From the NCBI GenBank assembly GCA_015075405.1, contig JABTUK010000001.1, positions 1,736,001 to 1,800,000 of the forward strand: 64,000 nt of DNA. Reading direction: 5' to 3'. Positions 8,765 to 17,378 of the stretch are shown here, piece by piece. The notes beneath the pieces are model-generated. The model made no database searches and was not told the DNA's origin. It was given only the letters and a program-made list of their open reading frames with translations. Every line of letters begins with the position of its first letter. Positions within the stretch are counted from its first letter, which is position 1. Made by a program: the position numbers and the translations under genes. This DNA comes from Anaerolineales bacterium. GTDB taxonomy: Bacteria > Chloroflexota > Anaerolineae > 4572-78 > J111.

Positions 8765-9721
8765 ATGGATCCAATAATCATTATCCTTATCGTTGTTGTT
8801 GGCTTGGGACTTACCGGGGCCCTGGTATTTTTTGGCCTGCGGGCTTCATCTTCTGCCGCGGGTGGCGGTGGGGGTGATATTCAAGTCCGTCTGGAAGAGT
8901 TTGCCGGGCGAACTACCCCCTTAACTCTTGAAGAAATCGAGCTTGCCCAGCCTTTTGCTCAGCGGGTTATTCGCCCCAATTTGATCAAACTGGGCAATGC
9001 GCTGGGTAGGTTGTCGCCTTCAAAATCACGCGCTGCGGCCGAGCTAATGTTGGAGCGGGCCGGGCGGCCTTACGGGTGGGGCGCTACCGAATTTTTTGGC
9101 TTGCGTATCTTTGTGGCCTTGATCTTTGGGGTTCTGGCTTTTCTGATTACGGTCATCTCGCCTTCGGTTGGCCCTCTGGCTAAGATTCTAACTCCATTAG
9201 TAGCGGCGCTCATTGGCTTTATCTTGCCTATTCTCTGGATCAGGTCAAAAATCAACCGGCGAAAAAAAGAGATCGTCAAAAGCCTCCCCGATGCGATGGA
9301 CTTGCTCACCATTGCCGTTGAAGCCGGCATGGGCTTTGACGGGGCCTTGCAGAAAGTGGCCGAGAAGTGGGACAACGAACTGAGTAGAGGTTTTGCCAAG
9401 GTGGTCCACGAAATGCGATTGGGGGTGATCCGGCGAGAGGCTTTGCGTAATATGAGCAGCAATATGGATGTGCCCGATGTGACCAGCTTTGTGGCGGCCA
9501 TCATTCAGGCAGATCAGTTGGGCGTGAGTATTGCTAAAATTCTGCGGGTTCAATCTGAACAAATGCGAGTCAAGCGCCGCCAACGCGCCGAGGAACAAGC
9601 CAACAAAGCGCCAATCAAAATGCTTTTCCCGATGGTATTTTTGATCTTCCCGGCTCTTTTTGTGGTTCTTCTGGGTCCGGCCGTTATCATTCTGATGGAA
9701 ACCTTCTGGGTAGGTCAGTAA
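8765..9721 (+). CDS. tadC: Tad pilus inner-membrane protein TadC
   Basis: The 318-residue protein is the second GspF-type platform subunit. It has an N-terminal helix, a Gly-rich hinge, paired helices near 110-160, a T2SSF domain (about 175-290, LPDAMDLLTIAVEAGMGF) and a C-terminal hydrophobic end. ATG 8765 is chosen because GGAGG at 8754-8758 leaves six bases before it, whereas the in-frame TTG at 8759 touches the ribosome-binding site. It closes the tad operon; no prepilin peptidase or Flp pilin gene is in the window, so these must lie elsewhere. Confidence 0.93.
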   Translation: MDPIIIILIVVVGLGLTGALVFFGLRASSSAAGGGGGDIQVRLEEFAGRTTPLTLEEIELAQPFAQRVIRPNLIKLGNALGRLSPSKSRAAAELMLERAGRPYGWGATEFFGLRIFVALIFGVLAFLITVISPSVGPLAKILTPLVAALIGFILPILWIRSKINRRKKEIVKSLPDAMDLLTIAVEAGMGFDGALQKVAEKWDNELSRGFAKVVHEMRLGVIRREALRNMSSNMDVPDVTSFVAAIIQADQLGVSIAKILRVQSEQMRVKRRQRAEEQANKAPIKMLFPMVFLIFPALFVVLLGPAVIILMETFWVGQ

Positions 9722-9731
9722 TCAAAATCTG

Positions 9732-10076
9732 ATGCGCGTCTTTAACCAGACCCGCAATACGCTGCTGCTTAGCCAGGGGCGAGAGGCTAATAATTTTTGG
9801 CTCAGACTGCGCGGCTTGTTGGGAGTTACCGCTCTGCAATCAGGGGAAGGGTTAATTTTAGTTGGCGAAAAAAGTATCCACACCCTGTTTATGAAAATTC
9901 CTATTGATGTAGTGTACGCCGATAAACACCTGAAGGTGCTCCGTACCGATGTCAATATGGTTCCGTACCGGCTAGGTCCTTTGGTTCTTCAATCGGCTTA
10001 CGTGGTCGAAATGCCGGTGGGCACGATTGTTAGTACAGCTACTGAGGTGGGTGATCAGCTAAAAATTGAAGCTTGA
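9732..10076 (+). CDS. DUF192 family protein
   Basis: The 114-residue protein matches the DUF192 fold. It has WLRLRGLLG near the N-terminus, the SIHTLFMKIPIDVVY strand pair in the middle and VVEMPVGT near the end. Family members are small all-beta proteins, often exported in other phyla, of unknown biochemical role. No signal peptide is visible here, so this one is probably cytoplasmic. It starts ten bases after tadC and may be co-transcribed with the pilus genes; DUF192 genes near tad loci suggest a link, but that is only contextual. Confidence 0.8.
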   Translation: MRVFNQTRNTLLLSQGREANNFWLRLRGLLGVTALQSGEGLILVGEKSIHTLFMKIPIDVVYADKHLKVLRTDVNMVPYRLGPLVLQSAYVVEMPVGTIVSTATEVGDQLKIEA

Positions 10077-10133
10077 GGTAAGAATTGGCGTCATACCTTG
10101 CTAAAAACTGTTAGCCAGGTGGTGAGATAATCC

Positions 10134-10841
10134 GTGCTAACCCACATCCAAAAATCCAGCCAATCTCTGCTTGATTTATTATTCCCCCCCAGGTGTGTTA
10201 ACTGCCAAGCTGCTGCTAGTTGGTTATGCCAGAATTGCTTGAGTCAAATAGTTTTTATTACTCCCCCCATTTGCCAGCGCTGCGGTACACCGCCGGCTCC
10301 TGGCGCTTCTAGCTGTAAGCAGTGCCAACATAATCCCTTACAATATCTTGACGGTATCAGGTCGGCTTGTTACTTTGAAGATAATCCTATTCGGCCGGCG
10401 ATTCACTTGCTCAAATACCGCAATCATAAGGCGGTTGCTGCTATCCTGGCCACCATTTTAGCCGAAGCCTACCGCCGTTTCGAGTTAGCAGTAGATGTTC
10501 TGATGCCGGTGCCGCTTCACCCGGCGCGGCTGCGTGAGCGAGGGTACAATCAGAGCGAGTTGTTAGCTAAAGCGCTGAGTTATTTGCTTGATTTGCCTGT
10601 AAATTCAAGGGCGCTCCGGCGCACCCGCCACACCAAATCCCAAATGACCCTGGGTTTCGAGGAACGACATCAAAATGTAGCCGAGGCTTTTGCTTGCGAT
10701 GGTTTCACCGGGGCAGGCCAAACTGTGCTCTTGATTGATGACGTTTGTACCACCGGCTCAACCTTAGATGCTTGCGCCGACGCCCTCAAAAAAAGGGGCG
10801 TTGCCGCTGTCTGGGGACTAACTTTAGCAAAGGCGCGTTAG
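10134..10841 (+). CDS. comF: ComF family phosphoribosyltransferase-like protein
   Basis: The 235-residue product begins with two pairs of zinc-finger cysteines (CVNC and CQNC, then CQRC and CKQC, all within the first 65 residues). A type I phosphoribosyltransferase domain follows, with MPVPLHPARLRERGYNQS near 125-142 and the PRPP-binding loop LLIDDVCTTGST near 199-210. ComF supports DNA uptake in naturally competent bacteria, probably at the cytoplasmic side of the membrane. The start is GTG 10134. Its position right behind a Tad pilus operon fits a DNA-uptake role, although ComF genes also occur in other contexts. Confidence 0.9.
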   Translation: MLTHIQKSSQSLLDLLFPPRCVNCQAAASWLCQNCLSQIVFITPPICQRCGTPPAPGASSCKQCQHNPLQYLDGIRSACYFEDNPIRPAIHLLKYRNHKAVAAILATILAEAYRRFELAVDVLMPVPLHPARLRERGYNQSELLAKALSYLLDLPVNSRALRRTRHTKSQMTLGFEERHQNVAEAFACDGFTGAGQTVLLIDDVCTTGSTLDACADALKKRGVAAVWGLTLAKAR

Positions 10842-10876
10842 TTCTCAAATCTAAATTTCATAGAAAGGAAACGAAA

Positions 10877-11449
10877 ATGCAATTGCTTCTCAAGGGTAAA
10901 AATTTTGTTATTTCTGATCGAGTCCGCACCTATGTGGAAAAGAAAATGGAGAAGCTGGACCGGTATCTCCCGGAGGTTGACGAAGCCAGGGTGGAGATTA
11001 CCCAGGAAAAAACAAAAAGCGCTAAGGATAGAAATGTGGTCCAGGTAACTTTACGAACCAACGGCACTATCCTGCGCGCCGAAGAACGCTCTGAGGCTAT
11101 TTATGCTTCGATTGATGCCGTGGTGGATAAAATCTACCGTCAAATTGTGCGCTACAAAGGTAAGCGCGTTGACCGCTACCAGGGCCATCTGGGCAACAAG
11201 CGACCAGAGGAGGAGATGCCCGCGCTCGATGCGGAAACGCTGACTGCCATTGCTGAAGAGGGTGAGCGCAAGATTGTCCGCACCAAAAAGTTCCAGGTAG
11301 TGCCTATGACCGAAGAAGAAGCGGTGGAACAGATGGAACTGCTGGGGCACGACTTTTTTGTTTTTTACAACGTTAATCTGGGCCGGATCAATGTACTGTA
11401 TCGCCGTGCCGATAACGATTACGGTTTATTAGACCCTGAATTAACCTGA
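10877..11449 (+). CDS. hpf: Long-form ribosome hibernation promoting factor
   Basis: The 190-residue protein has an N-terminal S30AE domain (about 1-100, starting MQLLLKGKNFVISDRV) that binds the decoding region of the 30S subunit. A C-terminal dimerisation domain (about 130-188, with KFQVVPMTEEEAVEQMELLGHD split over two strands) joins two ribosomes into inactive 100S particles. ATG 10877 is selected over upstream in-frame starts inside comF because GAAAGGAAACG precedes it and homologues begin here. It is 35 bases after comF. A terminator follows directly. Confidence 0.93.
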   Translation: MQLLLKGKNFVISDRVRTYVEKKMEKLDRYLPEVDEARVEITQEKTKSAKDRNVVQVTLRTNGTILRAEERSEAIYASIDAVVDKIYRQIVRYKGKRVDRYQGHLGNKRPEEEMPALDAETLTAIAEEGERKIVRTKKFQVVPMTEEEAVEQMELLGHDFFVFYNVNLGRINVLYRRADNDYGLLDPELT

Positions 11450-11471
11450 AAGTTCACCCTGAGTTAGGAGT

Positions 11472-11510
11472 GGGGGCGAGGCATTAATGTGCCCGCCCCC
11501 TTTATTTTAT
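11472..11510 (+). terminator. Rho-independent terminator after hpf
   Basis: GGGGGCG (11472-11478) pairs with CGCCCCC (11494-11500), and an inner GGC/GCC pair sits beside a bulged A. The tail is TTTATTTTAT. It ends only two bases before the next start codon. Confidence 0.8.
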
Positions 11511-11512
11511 AA

Positions 11513-12184
11513 ATGCAATTAACCATAGACGGGCAACGCCAAAATTTTATCTCTTTGCCAACCTTTCGCAGCCAGTGGGGTTTGCCGCCCGAATTTGCCC
11601 TGGCCCATTTTGAGCCAAAAGAATGGCAGGGGTTGGGCAGCCTGGATGGTTCCCGCGAGGCCCTGCCCATAGTCCGGCAACGGGTGTTGGCAGCAATTCC
11701 CCAAGCGGTGCATCTGACGGAGCTTATTCCTCAAGTTCAGGCGCTGACCGATTGCTTCCATCGTGAGCTGGCAGCCATCAATCCTCAAATCGGGCTGCGC
11801 GAGGTAGAAGTGGAGTTTGCCGTAGCCGGCTTTGCCGATGTGATGCAGAGTGTCGCCTATAATCTGATTCAATTGAGTCACACCTATCGCCACGATCCGG
11901 CCCAAATCAAAAATCACTTTGACTTTTCAGCCCTCTATCAAAATTGGCTGGATGCTTCGGTGCGGGTATCGGCTACTATCCACACCTATCTGCATCAGGA
12001 TGTCGCTTACCAAATTCAGATAATTTATAATGCTTACGGCCGAGTGGGGTTAAAAGTGGCCGCAGCCGGTGAGGTTTATTACGTTTTTGACCCAGCTTTG
12101 GCTTGTCCGGCGGCAAACTACATGCTTGATTTATGCGGCGCGGTGGCTCAAGCGCTCTGCGCCGCTTTAACGTTGAACATTTAA
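11513..12184 (+). CDS. Uncharacterised protein
   Basis: This 223-residue protein is not recognised. It has no signal peptide, membrane helix or known motif, and a mixed helix/strand composition with a hydrophobic, Ala-rich last helix. A region rich in aromatic and His residues lies at about 120-160. The start ATG 11513 lacks a clear ribosome-binding site and sits right behind the hpf terminator tail, so expression may be weak, or the true start or promoter may differ. It overlaps the convergent GT2 gene by four bases at the 3' end. Codon use looks like that of its neighbours, which supports a real gene. Confidence 0.6.
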   Translation: MQLTIDGQRQNFISLPTFRSQWGLPPEFALAHFEPKEWQGLGSLDGSREALPIVRQRVLAAIPQAVHLTELIPQVQALTDCFHRELAAINPQIGLREVEVEFAVAGFADVMQSVAYNLIQLSHTYRHDPAQIKNHFDFSALYQNWLDASVRVSATIHTYLHQDVAYQIQIIYNAYGRVGLKVAAAGEVYYVFDPALACPAANYMLDLCGAVAQALCAALTLNI

Positions 12185-12942
12185 CGTTCGGCCTGGTACA
12201 GTTTATTTAAACGCAGGTAAGTGATAAACATATACCAGCTCATCAAGCCGCACACCTGCAAGCCCACCCAGCCATCTTTGTACCCTTGCAACGAAAAATA
12301 GCGCCGGCGAAACTCGCGCAGGGGCATGGATAGGTAAGTCCAGGGTTTGGCCCGGATGCCTTTTTCTTTCAAGATTTTGGCCTCAAAATCAATGTAGCGA
12401 TCTTGTTTGAATCTGAATTGGGTCAGCGAGTCATAGTTATAATGGATCAGATGCTCCTTCAAATAATCAGCCGGTCCATCCAATATCACAATCTCATGCA
12501 CCTGTCGCTCCGGGTTATAATGCGCCGCGTCGAGCCGCATCAGCCGTAACTGATAATCGGGGTACCAGCCGCCGCCGCGCATGGTATGGCCCCACATAAT
12601 ATTATAGCGCGGCGTCCACCAGCCCGCGGCCTGGCTGTTTTGAACCACCCGGCGGATTTCCTGGGCCAGTTCCGGCGTAACCCGCTCGTCTGCATCCACA
12701 AAGAGAATCCACTCACCCTGCAAGCTGCGGGCATTGTTAAGGGCCGTATCTCGGGCGACGGCAAAATTGACAAACTTATTCTGAAAGACGTGCGCCCCCA
12801 AATTTTGGGCTATCTCAACGGTGCCGTCCGTGCTGAAAGAGTCTTCCAGGATAACGGCATCGGCCCACTGGACGCTCTTGATACAATCGCCGATGTGTCG
12901 CGCCTCGTTTTTGGTTAGAATGGCGGCGATAATTTTGGTCAT
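12181..12942 (-). CDS. Glycosyltransferase family 2, WaaE/KdtX-like
   Basis: The 253-residue enzyme has the GT-A start MTKIIAAILTKNEARHIGDC, and the nucleotide-sugar and metal motifs DSFSTDGT (about 34-41) and FVDADER (about 79-85). Its second half has the WGHTMRGGGWYPDYQLRL pattern of WaaE-type transferases. It probably moves a sugar to a lipid-linked or lipopolysaccharide-like glycan at the inner face of the membrane. Its start overlaps the stop of the upstream GT2 gene by four bases, so the two are translationally coupled. The acceptor cannot be deduced. Confidence 0.85.
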   Translation of the reverse strand: MTKIIAAILTKNEARHIGDCIKSVQWADAVILEDSFSTDGTVEIAQNLGAHVFQNKFVNFAVARDTALNNARSLQGEWILFVDADERVTPELAQEIRRVVQNSQAAGWWTPRYNIMWGHTMRGGGWYPDYQLRLMRLDAAHYNPERQVHEIVILDGPADYLKEHLIHYNYDSLTQFRFKQDRYIDFEAKILKEKGIRAKPWTYLSMPLREFRRRYFSLQGYKDGWVGLQVCGLMSWYMFITYLRLNKLYQAER

Positions 12943-13940
12943 CCTGCTTTTCCCTGCCAGAGATTAATCACTTGCCGGTAACCGTCCAGCCGCTCGACCA
13001 GTTCAGCCTGGCTCAACTCGCCCCGGCTGGCGGCCTGGGTATCTTGCCTGGCTCGCCGTTGCAGCCCCAATTGCGCAATTTGAGCGGCCAGCCAAAGCTT
13101 TAGCGGATGATAATGTTTGCTATAAAACTGGGCGCGGCTGGTCCACAGCTTGATAAAGCTGCTCATTTTCACCTGACCCGTGCTTTGACCGCCAAAATGG
13201 GTGATCCGCGCTGCCGGCACGCAGTAGGCCGGCCAGCCTGCCGCTGCCATTCGTTTGCTCCAATCAATTTCCTCTACATACATCTGATACCGCTCGTCGA
13301 GCAGCCCTACCGCCTCGATAGCCTCGCGCCGGACACACATGGCCGCGCCCAAGGGATGATCCACCCGAAAGGGTTGCCCCGCCTCATACATCGAGCGCGG
13401 ATACCGTCCATTCAGCCGGGATTCGACCAGCCGGCCCGGCAGGGGCAGTAATTCAATGGCCAACTGCCACACCCCCGGAAAAGCAAAACCGCTGTGCTGA
13501 AAAGAGCCGTCCCCATAGACCAGCCGCGCCCCGGCAATACCCGCTTGCGGATTGTGTTTGAGAAAGTCGAACAGCGCTTTTAGTGCCCCGGGATGAACTT
13601 CGGTATCGGGGTTGAGCAGTAAAACGGCTTCTGGCAAGTGGACCTCCGCTTGCGCTCCAGCCCCTCTCCTGAAAGGAGAGGGGGGCTTGTCGCTAAAACC
13701 AATGGCCCGCAAGGCGGCATTGTTGCCCCCGGCAAAACCGAGATTTTGATTGCAGGGGATGAGTTGCACCTGGGGAAAGTCACGGCGCAGCATGGTCACC
13801 GAGTCATCGCTGGAGGCGTTATCAACCACCCAAATCTGCCCGGCCAGGCCGCTCGCCGCCAAATCAGCCTCGACGGAGCGCAGGCAGGCCGCCAGCAGAT
13901 CCCGCACATTCCAGTTGACGATAATAACAGCTAAGTCCAT
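12939..13940 (-). CDS. Glycosyltransferase family 2, rhamnosyltransferase-like
   Basis: The 333-residue GT-A enzyme begins MDLAVIIVNWNVRDLL. It has the VVDNASSDDS motif (about 39-48), GFAGGNNAALR (about 68-78) and LLNPDTEV as the DxD-type metal site. The C-terminal part has EEIDWSKR and FGGQSTGQ as in WbbL/RfbF-type rhamnosyltransferases. ATG 13940 is preferred over an upstream TTG. About 20 residues near 82-101 (SDKPPSPFRRGAGAQAEV) interrupt the fold; they are encoded by a GC-rich hairpin repeat (about 13655-13690) absent from usual family members. It is coupled to the following GT2 gene. Confidence 0.85.
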   Translation of the reverse strand: MDLAVIIVNWNVRDLLAACLRSVEADLAASGLAGQIWVVDNASSDDSVTMLRRDFPQVQLIPCNQNLGFAGGNNAALRAIGFSDKPPSPFRRGAGAQAEVHLPEAVLLLNPDTEVHPGALKALFDFLKHNPQAGIAGARLVYGDGSFQHSGFAFPGVWQLAIELLPLPGRLVESRLNGRYPRSMYEAGQPFRVDHPLGAAMCVRREAIEAVGLLDERYQMYVEEIDWSKRMAAAGWPAYCVPAARITHFGGQSTGQVKMSSFIKLWTSRAQFYSKHYHPLKLWLAAQIAQLGLQRRARQDTQAASRGELSQAELVERLDGYRQVINLWQGKAG

Positions 13941-13969
13941 GGTAAAATAGAAGGACAAAAGCTAAAATC

Positions 13970-13999
13970 TTCATCCTTCATCCTTCCGCCTTCATCCTT
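13970..13999. repeat. Short tandem heptamers (TTCATCC)
   Basis: About four TTCATCC units, one changed to TTCCGCC, lie between the GT2 gene and the lipoprotein gene. The same unit occurs at 16113, 42929 and 55045. Confidence 0.8.
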
Positions 14000-15241
14000 T
14001 TAAAACCCAATGCGGATAGGTTGGGGGTCAACATGGTCGTTGAAGATGTCAATCCGCACCTGCTCGTGGATTAGGCCGGCCCAAAAGTTGACGGTGTCCC
14101 TCTCGGCGGGCACATCTACAATTTGAATAGAGCCAACCACGAGAGCGCGCTGGCCGGGCAATAAATAATATTCGGTATTGCCATTGATGACCCGTTGTTC
14201 CAATTCGTCCAGGTTGCCGACGGCCCAGCGGTAAGGGTAGGCATAACTGGGGTTGCCTTCGTAATCAATGCCCACCCGCCATGCGCCGGAAGACTCAAAG
14301 AAATCCTTGGTGTTGAAATTTTCGTCGCTCCGATAAGGCTCGCCGGAAGAAGGGCCGTGGGTGCGAATGGGCACCTTGCCAAAATTTTCGACGGTCAGGG
14401 TAAAGGCCAGGGTTGCCCCCAGCGGGACAATTTGATCGCCGGTTGCGGGGTTGTAATAATCAACGTCCGCCGCAACGATGTCGGCGCGAGGCACACCACC
14501 TTCCTTGAGGGTCAAGGTGCTGGTGACAAGGGTGCGATTACCCACCCGATCTACGGCTTCGGCCTGAACGATGTACAGGCCATCGGGCGGCGGGTCGGCG
14601 CCCTGGTCCACCCCGCCTTCGTAATCATAGGTGTGAAAGCCGGGCTGGCCGGGTTTTACCTCGCGCTCCTTCTCGGCAATAGGATAGCGTGTTTTCCCAT
14701 CGGGCGCAACCAGATAAACGCTCACGTCGGCCTCTTTGGTCAGCGAATAGTTGATGGTCACGCGGTCATCTATGCCGTCTTGATTGGGGGTAAACACCTG
14801 CGGGTAAACGCTAAAGCCCTGGAGTTCCGGCTTGGCTGTGTCGGCGTTTTCGATGAGCAATTGGCCCTGCTGGTTGGTCGTCTGGCCGGCATCGTCAGTA
14901 GCTTCGACCACCCAAGTATAGCTGCCGTCGGGCAGCATAGCTCCATTGACCACCCCGCCAAAATCTACCTGATACTCCCCGGCGGAGCGCCGCCGCCCTT
15001 CTCTGAAGTAATGGCGCTGCCCGGCCTCATCCAGCAGATAAATGGACAAATCCGCCGAGCGGTTCAAGCGATAGCTAATGCGGGTAACATCGGTCAGGCC
15101 GTCGGCATTGGGCGAAATAGTTTGCGGATTGACGCTGACCCCCGATAGTAACGGGCCGGAGGCGCAGGCGGTGAGCCAGCAGAGAATGAGAGGCAGAAAC
15201 AGCCGGGCAATATTTAACTGTAAATTTGAATCTCTAAACAT
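14000..15241 (-). CDS. Lipoprotein with FlgD-like Ig domains
   Basis: The 413-residue product has a lipoprotein signal peptide with lipobox LTAC (residues 23-26, Cys26), so it is exported and lipid-anchored. Two FlgD-type Ig-like repeats follow. Each opens with a 'SPNADG' or 'TPNQDG' calcium-type turn (about 36 and 140) and ends with an 'LPDGSYTWVVEATDDAG'-like strand pair. A C-terminal beta domain (about 245-413) is not recognised. ATG 15241 is used because it places the signal peptide at the terminus; a GTG at 15283 is the alternative. Position between glycosyltransferase genes suggests a surface or wall role. Confidence 0.75.
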   Translation of the reverse strand: MFRDSNLQLNIARLFLPLILCWLTACASGPLLSGVSVNPQTISPNADGLTDVTRISYRLNRSADLSIYLLDEAGQRHYFREGRRRSAGEYQVDFGGVVNGAMLPDGSYTWVVEATDDAGQTTNQQGQLLIENADTAKPELQGFSVYPQVFTPNQDGIDDRVTINYSLTKEADVSVYLVAPDGKTRYPIAEKEREVKPGQPGFHTYDYEGGVDQGADPPPDGLYIVQAEAVDRVGNRTLVTSTLTLKEGGVPRADIVAADVDYYNPATGDQIVPLGATLAFTLTVENFGKVPIRTHGPSSGEPYRSDENFNTKDFFESSGAWRVGIDYEGNPSYAYPYRWAVGNLDELEQRVINGNTEYYLLPGQRALVVGSIQIVDVPAERDTVNFWAGLIHEQVRIDIFNDHVDPQPIRIGF

Positions 15242-15303
15242 AAACCGTATAGCATACCCAAAATTGAAATTACAGCCTACCACAAAGGCCCAAGACCGTC
15301 AAA

Positions 15304-17322
15304 CTACCGTCGCACCTTGATTTTGGTCAGGGGGTGCTGTTCCGCCGGAGAGCCGGGTAAGTTGACCACCAACTGGTAATAACCGGGCGGTGTAACCGGG
15401 TTCAAATTGACATCCAGATCGTGGCGGATAATTTGGCCTTCCCCCCAACGCGAAGGCGGAAAAAGCTTTAAGGCATCGCTCGTTCGGTCGAGGCTGGCCC
15501 CCCAGACTCCTTCCGGCCCCACCAGATTGACCGTTGGGACCACATCTGCGGCGATAGGTCTGGCTGCTGTCCAATAGAGGGTGACGTGCGCCCAGCCCGA
15601 CGGAGGATGAAACAGGTCGTCGGTGGCGGCAACGACGGCATCGGCTTGATAACCGGTCAGTTTTAGCCCGTTGGTAAACTCAATGGCGGCTGGGGTTGCT
15701 GCGGGGGGTAAGCTGTCAAGCTGGTAGCCGGGAGCAAAGCCTTTGAGCGAAATGCCGGGTGGATAGAGTTCGGTCACCAGTGGGTAACGAGCAGCAAACC
15801 ACTGTTCGACCAGCCGGTTGGGGTCCGGGCCGTCGAGGTGCGATTGGATGAGCCAGATGACCGGATGAGTCCCAACCACGCCTTGCAAAGGGCCATCGAG
15901 CGCAGTGGTCGGGGTGACATTGCTAAAGGCGGCGTAGGTGTGGCCGGGGCCGCGAAAGTAGTATTGAAAAGGATAACGCACCCAATCGGGGTGGATGAGG
16001 ATGCCGTGATTGGTGGCGGCGTGTTCGGCCAGGTAAGCGACACTCTGCCGCCAGGCTTCTTTGGCCGCCGGAATAGTCCACTGGCCAGGCAGGGGGAGGA
16101 GGGTAAGCAGAAGAAGGATGAAGGATGAAGGATGAAGGATGAAGGCGGAATTTTTTATTCGCCCATTCGCTGATTCGCCCATTCGCCCATTCGCCCATTC
16201 GCTTATTCGCTCTGCCCCAACGGCGGTCAACAGCAGCAGCCAGGGAACCATCACAATAAAATAGCGCTCGCCGAAAAAAGCCAGGTGGTTGCGTAGGAGC
16301 AGCAGGCTGGCAATGACGAATGGGGAGGTGAGGAGTAGGGTGGCGAGGAGGCGGGGAGCAGGGAGGCGAGGAGGCGAGGAGGCGAGGGTGGGGGAGAAGT
16401 GAGAGGCAAGGCTTAGTACGTGGTGCGTGGTGCGGGGTGCGTAGGCTGTCAGGGCGAAGAGGCTGACAGCGGCGGGAATGATGATTTGGGGCCACATCGG
16501 GAGCGGGGCTTTCCAGAAGGTAAAGGCTTGCAACAGCCACCAGGCTCGTGGGGCCAGGCCGGCGAGGGGGTCGCCGGGGGAGGCTTCGCCGGAGAAGCGC
16601 CAGGTCGCCAGGGCCAGGGGAGCAAAAGCCAGGGTGATCACCAGCCCGCACAGGGCAAACACCAGCCACAACCGCCAGCGGCGAGGAAAACTTATCACCA
16701 GCCACAACCCCAACGCCGGCAAGAGAAAGCCGGTGTAGAGATGGGTGTAGAGGCCGGCTAGAGCAAAGAGGGTGAAGAGGGAGGCGGGGAGGATGGAGTG
16801 TGATGCGTGATGCGTGATGCGTGATGCGTGATGCGTATCATTCTGGCTACTGACTACTGACTTCTGACTACTGGTCATTTGCAGAAAGGCCCAAACGGTG
16901 AGGGTGCTGAAGAGAACGGCCTGGGCGTACATGCGGGCTTCCTGAGCATACCAAATGAGAAAAGGGTTGAGGGCTACTAATAGGGCCGTCAGCAGGGCAA
17001 CCCGCCGGTTGAAGAGGCTTTTGGCCACAGCGGCGATGACCGCTACGAGCAGCGTCCCCTGCAACACAGACAAACTGCGCACGCCGGTCTCGCTAAAACC
17101 GACCAGGCCGGTCCACCCTTTGAGCAGCAAATAATACAGCGGCGGCAGGCGATCTTCCTCCAGGGTCAAGCCTACCTCCAAAATCCGGGGGACAGACTGC
17201 CTGGCCCAGTGGACGCTGATAGCTTCATCGAACCAAAGACTGTGGTAGGTGAGATTATACAAGCGCAGTGCCAGCGCGATTAAGAGGATGACCGACAACC
17301 AGAGGTGATACTTCTTAATCAT
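15304..17322 (-). CDS. GT39/ArnT-like polytopic glycosyltransferase with repeat-derived loops
   Basis: The 672-residue membrane protein has the GT-C signature of the ArnT/PMT (GT39) clan: a first helix, then an exoplasmic loop with LWFDEA (about 29-34), PPLYYLLLKGW, and ALNPFLIWYAQEARMY. It would transfer a sugar from a polyprenyl-phosphate donor outside the membrane. About 12 helices are followed by a C-terminal beta-sandwich-like domain (about 530-672). Three loop regions are translated tandem repeats: HHASRITHHAS, ANGRMGESANGR and HPSSFILLLL. ATG 17322 is used instead of an upstream TTG. The substrate is unknown. Confidence 0.8.
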   Translation of the reverse strand: MIKKYHLWLSVILLIALALRLYNLTYHSLWFDEAISVHWARQSVPRILEVGLTLEEDRLPPLYYLLLKGWTGLVGFSETGVRSLSVLQGTLLVAVIAAVAKSLFNRRVALLTALLVALNPFLIWYAQEARMYAQAVLFSTLTVWAFLQMTSSQKSVVSSQNDTHHASRITHHASHSILPASLFTLFALAGLYTHLYTGFLLPALGLWLVISFPRRWRLWLVFALCGLVITLAFAPLALATWRFSGEASPGDPLAGLAPRAWWLLQAFTFWKAPLPMWPQIIIPAAVSLFALTAYAPRTTHHVLSLASHFSPTLASSPPRLPAPRLLATLLLTSPFVIASLLLLRNHLAFFGERYFIVMVPWLLLLTAVGAERISEWANGRMGESANGRIKNSAFILHPSSFILLLLTLLPLPGQWTIPAAKEAWRQSVAYLAEHAATNHGILIHPDWVRYPFQYYFRGPGHTYAAFSNVTPTTALDGPLQGVVGTHPVIWLIQSHLDGPDPNRLVEQWFAARYPLVTELYPPGISLKGFAPGYQLDSLPPAATPAAIEFTNGLKLTGYQADAVVAATDDLFHPPSGWAHVTLYWTAARPIAADVVPTVNLVGPEGVWGASLDRTSDALKLFPPSRWGEGQIIRHDLDVNLNPVTPPGYYQLVVNLPGSPAEQHPLTKIKVRR
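16113..16210. repeat. In-gene tandem repeats GGATGAA and CCCATTCG
   Basis: GGATGAA units (16113-16150) are followed by 8-bp CCCATTCG-type units (16157-16210). Both are translated in frame in a loop of the GT39-like protein, giving HPSSF-IL and WANGRM-S/E peptides. Confidence 0.9.
16362..16442. repeat. In-gene tandem repeats GAGGCGAG and GTGGTGCG
   Basis: Three GAGGCGAG units (16362-16388) and a GTGGTGCG/GGGTGCG cluster (16419-16442) are read through in the same gene, 30 bases apart. Confidence 0.85.
16801..16873. repeat. In-gene tandem repeats TGATGCG and CTACTGA
   Basis: Five TGATGCG units (16801-16835) adjoin three CTACTGA-type units (16847-16873). On the coding strand they give the THHASRITHHAS stretch between two membrane helices. 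Confidence 0.9.
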
Positions 17323-17378
17323 GGTGGGCAATTATGGATGGGGAAGAGAAGAACAAGGTTTGAGAACACAAGATGTAA

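Noticed and set aside
11513..12184. Spurious open frame because it lacks a ribosome-binding site
   Set aside because: It was kept as a gene since it is long, has neighbour-like codon use and ends neatly against the convergent gene, but with reduced confidence.
14195..15148. Long plus-strand open frame opposite the lipoprotein gene
   Set aside because: The minus-strand product has a signal peptide, lipobox and FlgD-like domains; the opposite frame shows no recognisable fold and has no ribosome-binding site.
16113..16873. CRISPR array, suggested by dense tandem repeats
   Set aside because: Units are 7-8 bp without spacers of constant size, and the DNA is an uninterrupted coding frame; no cas1 or cas2 gene is present.
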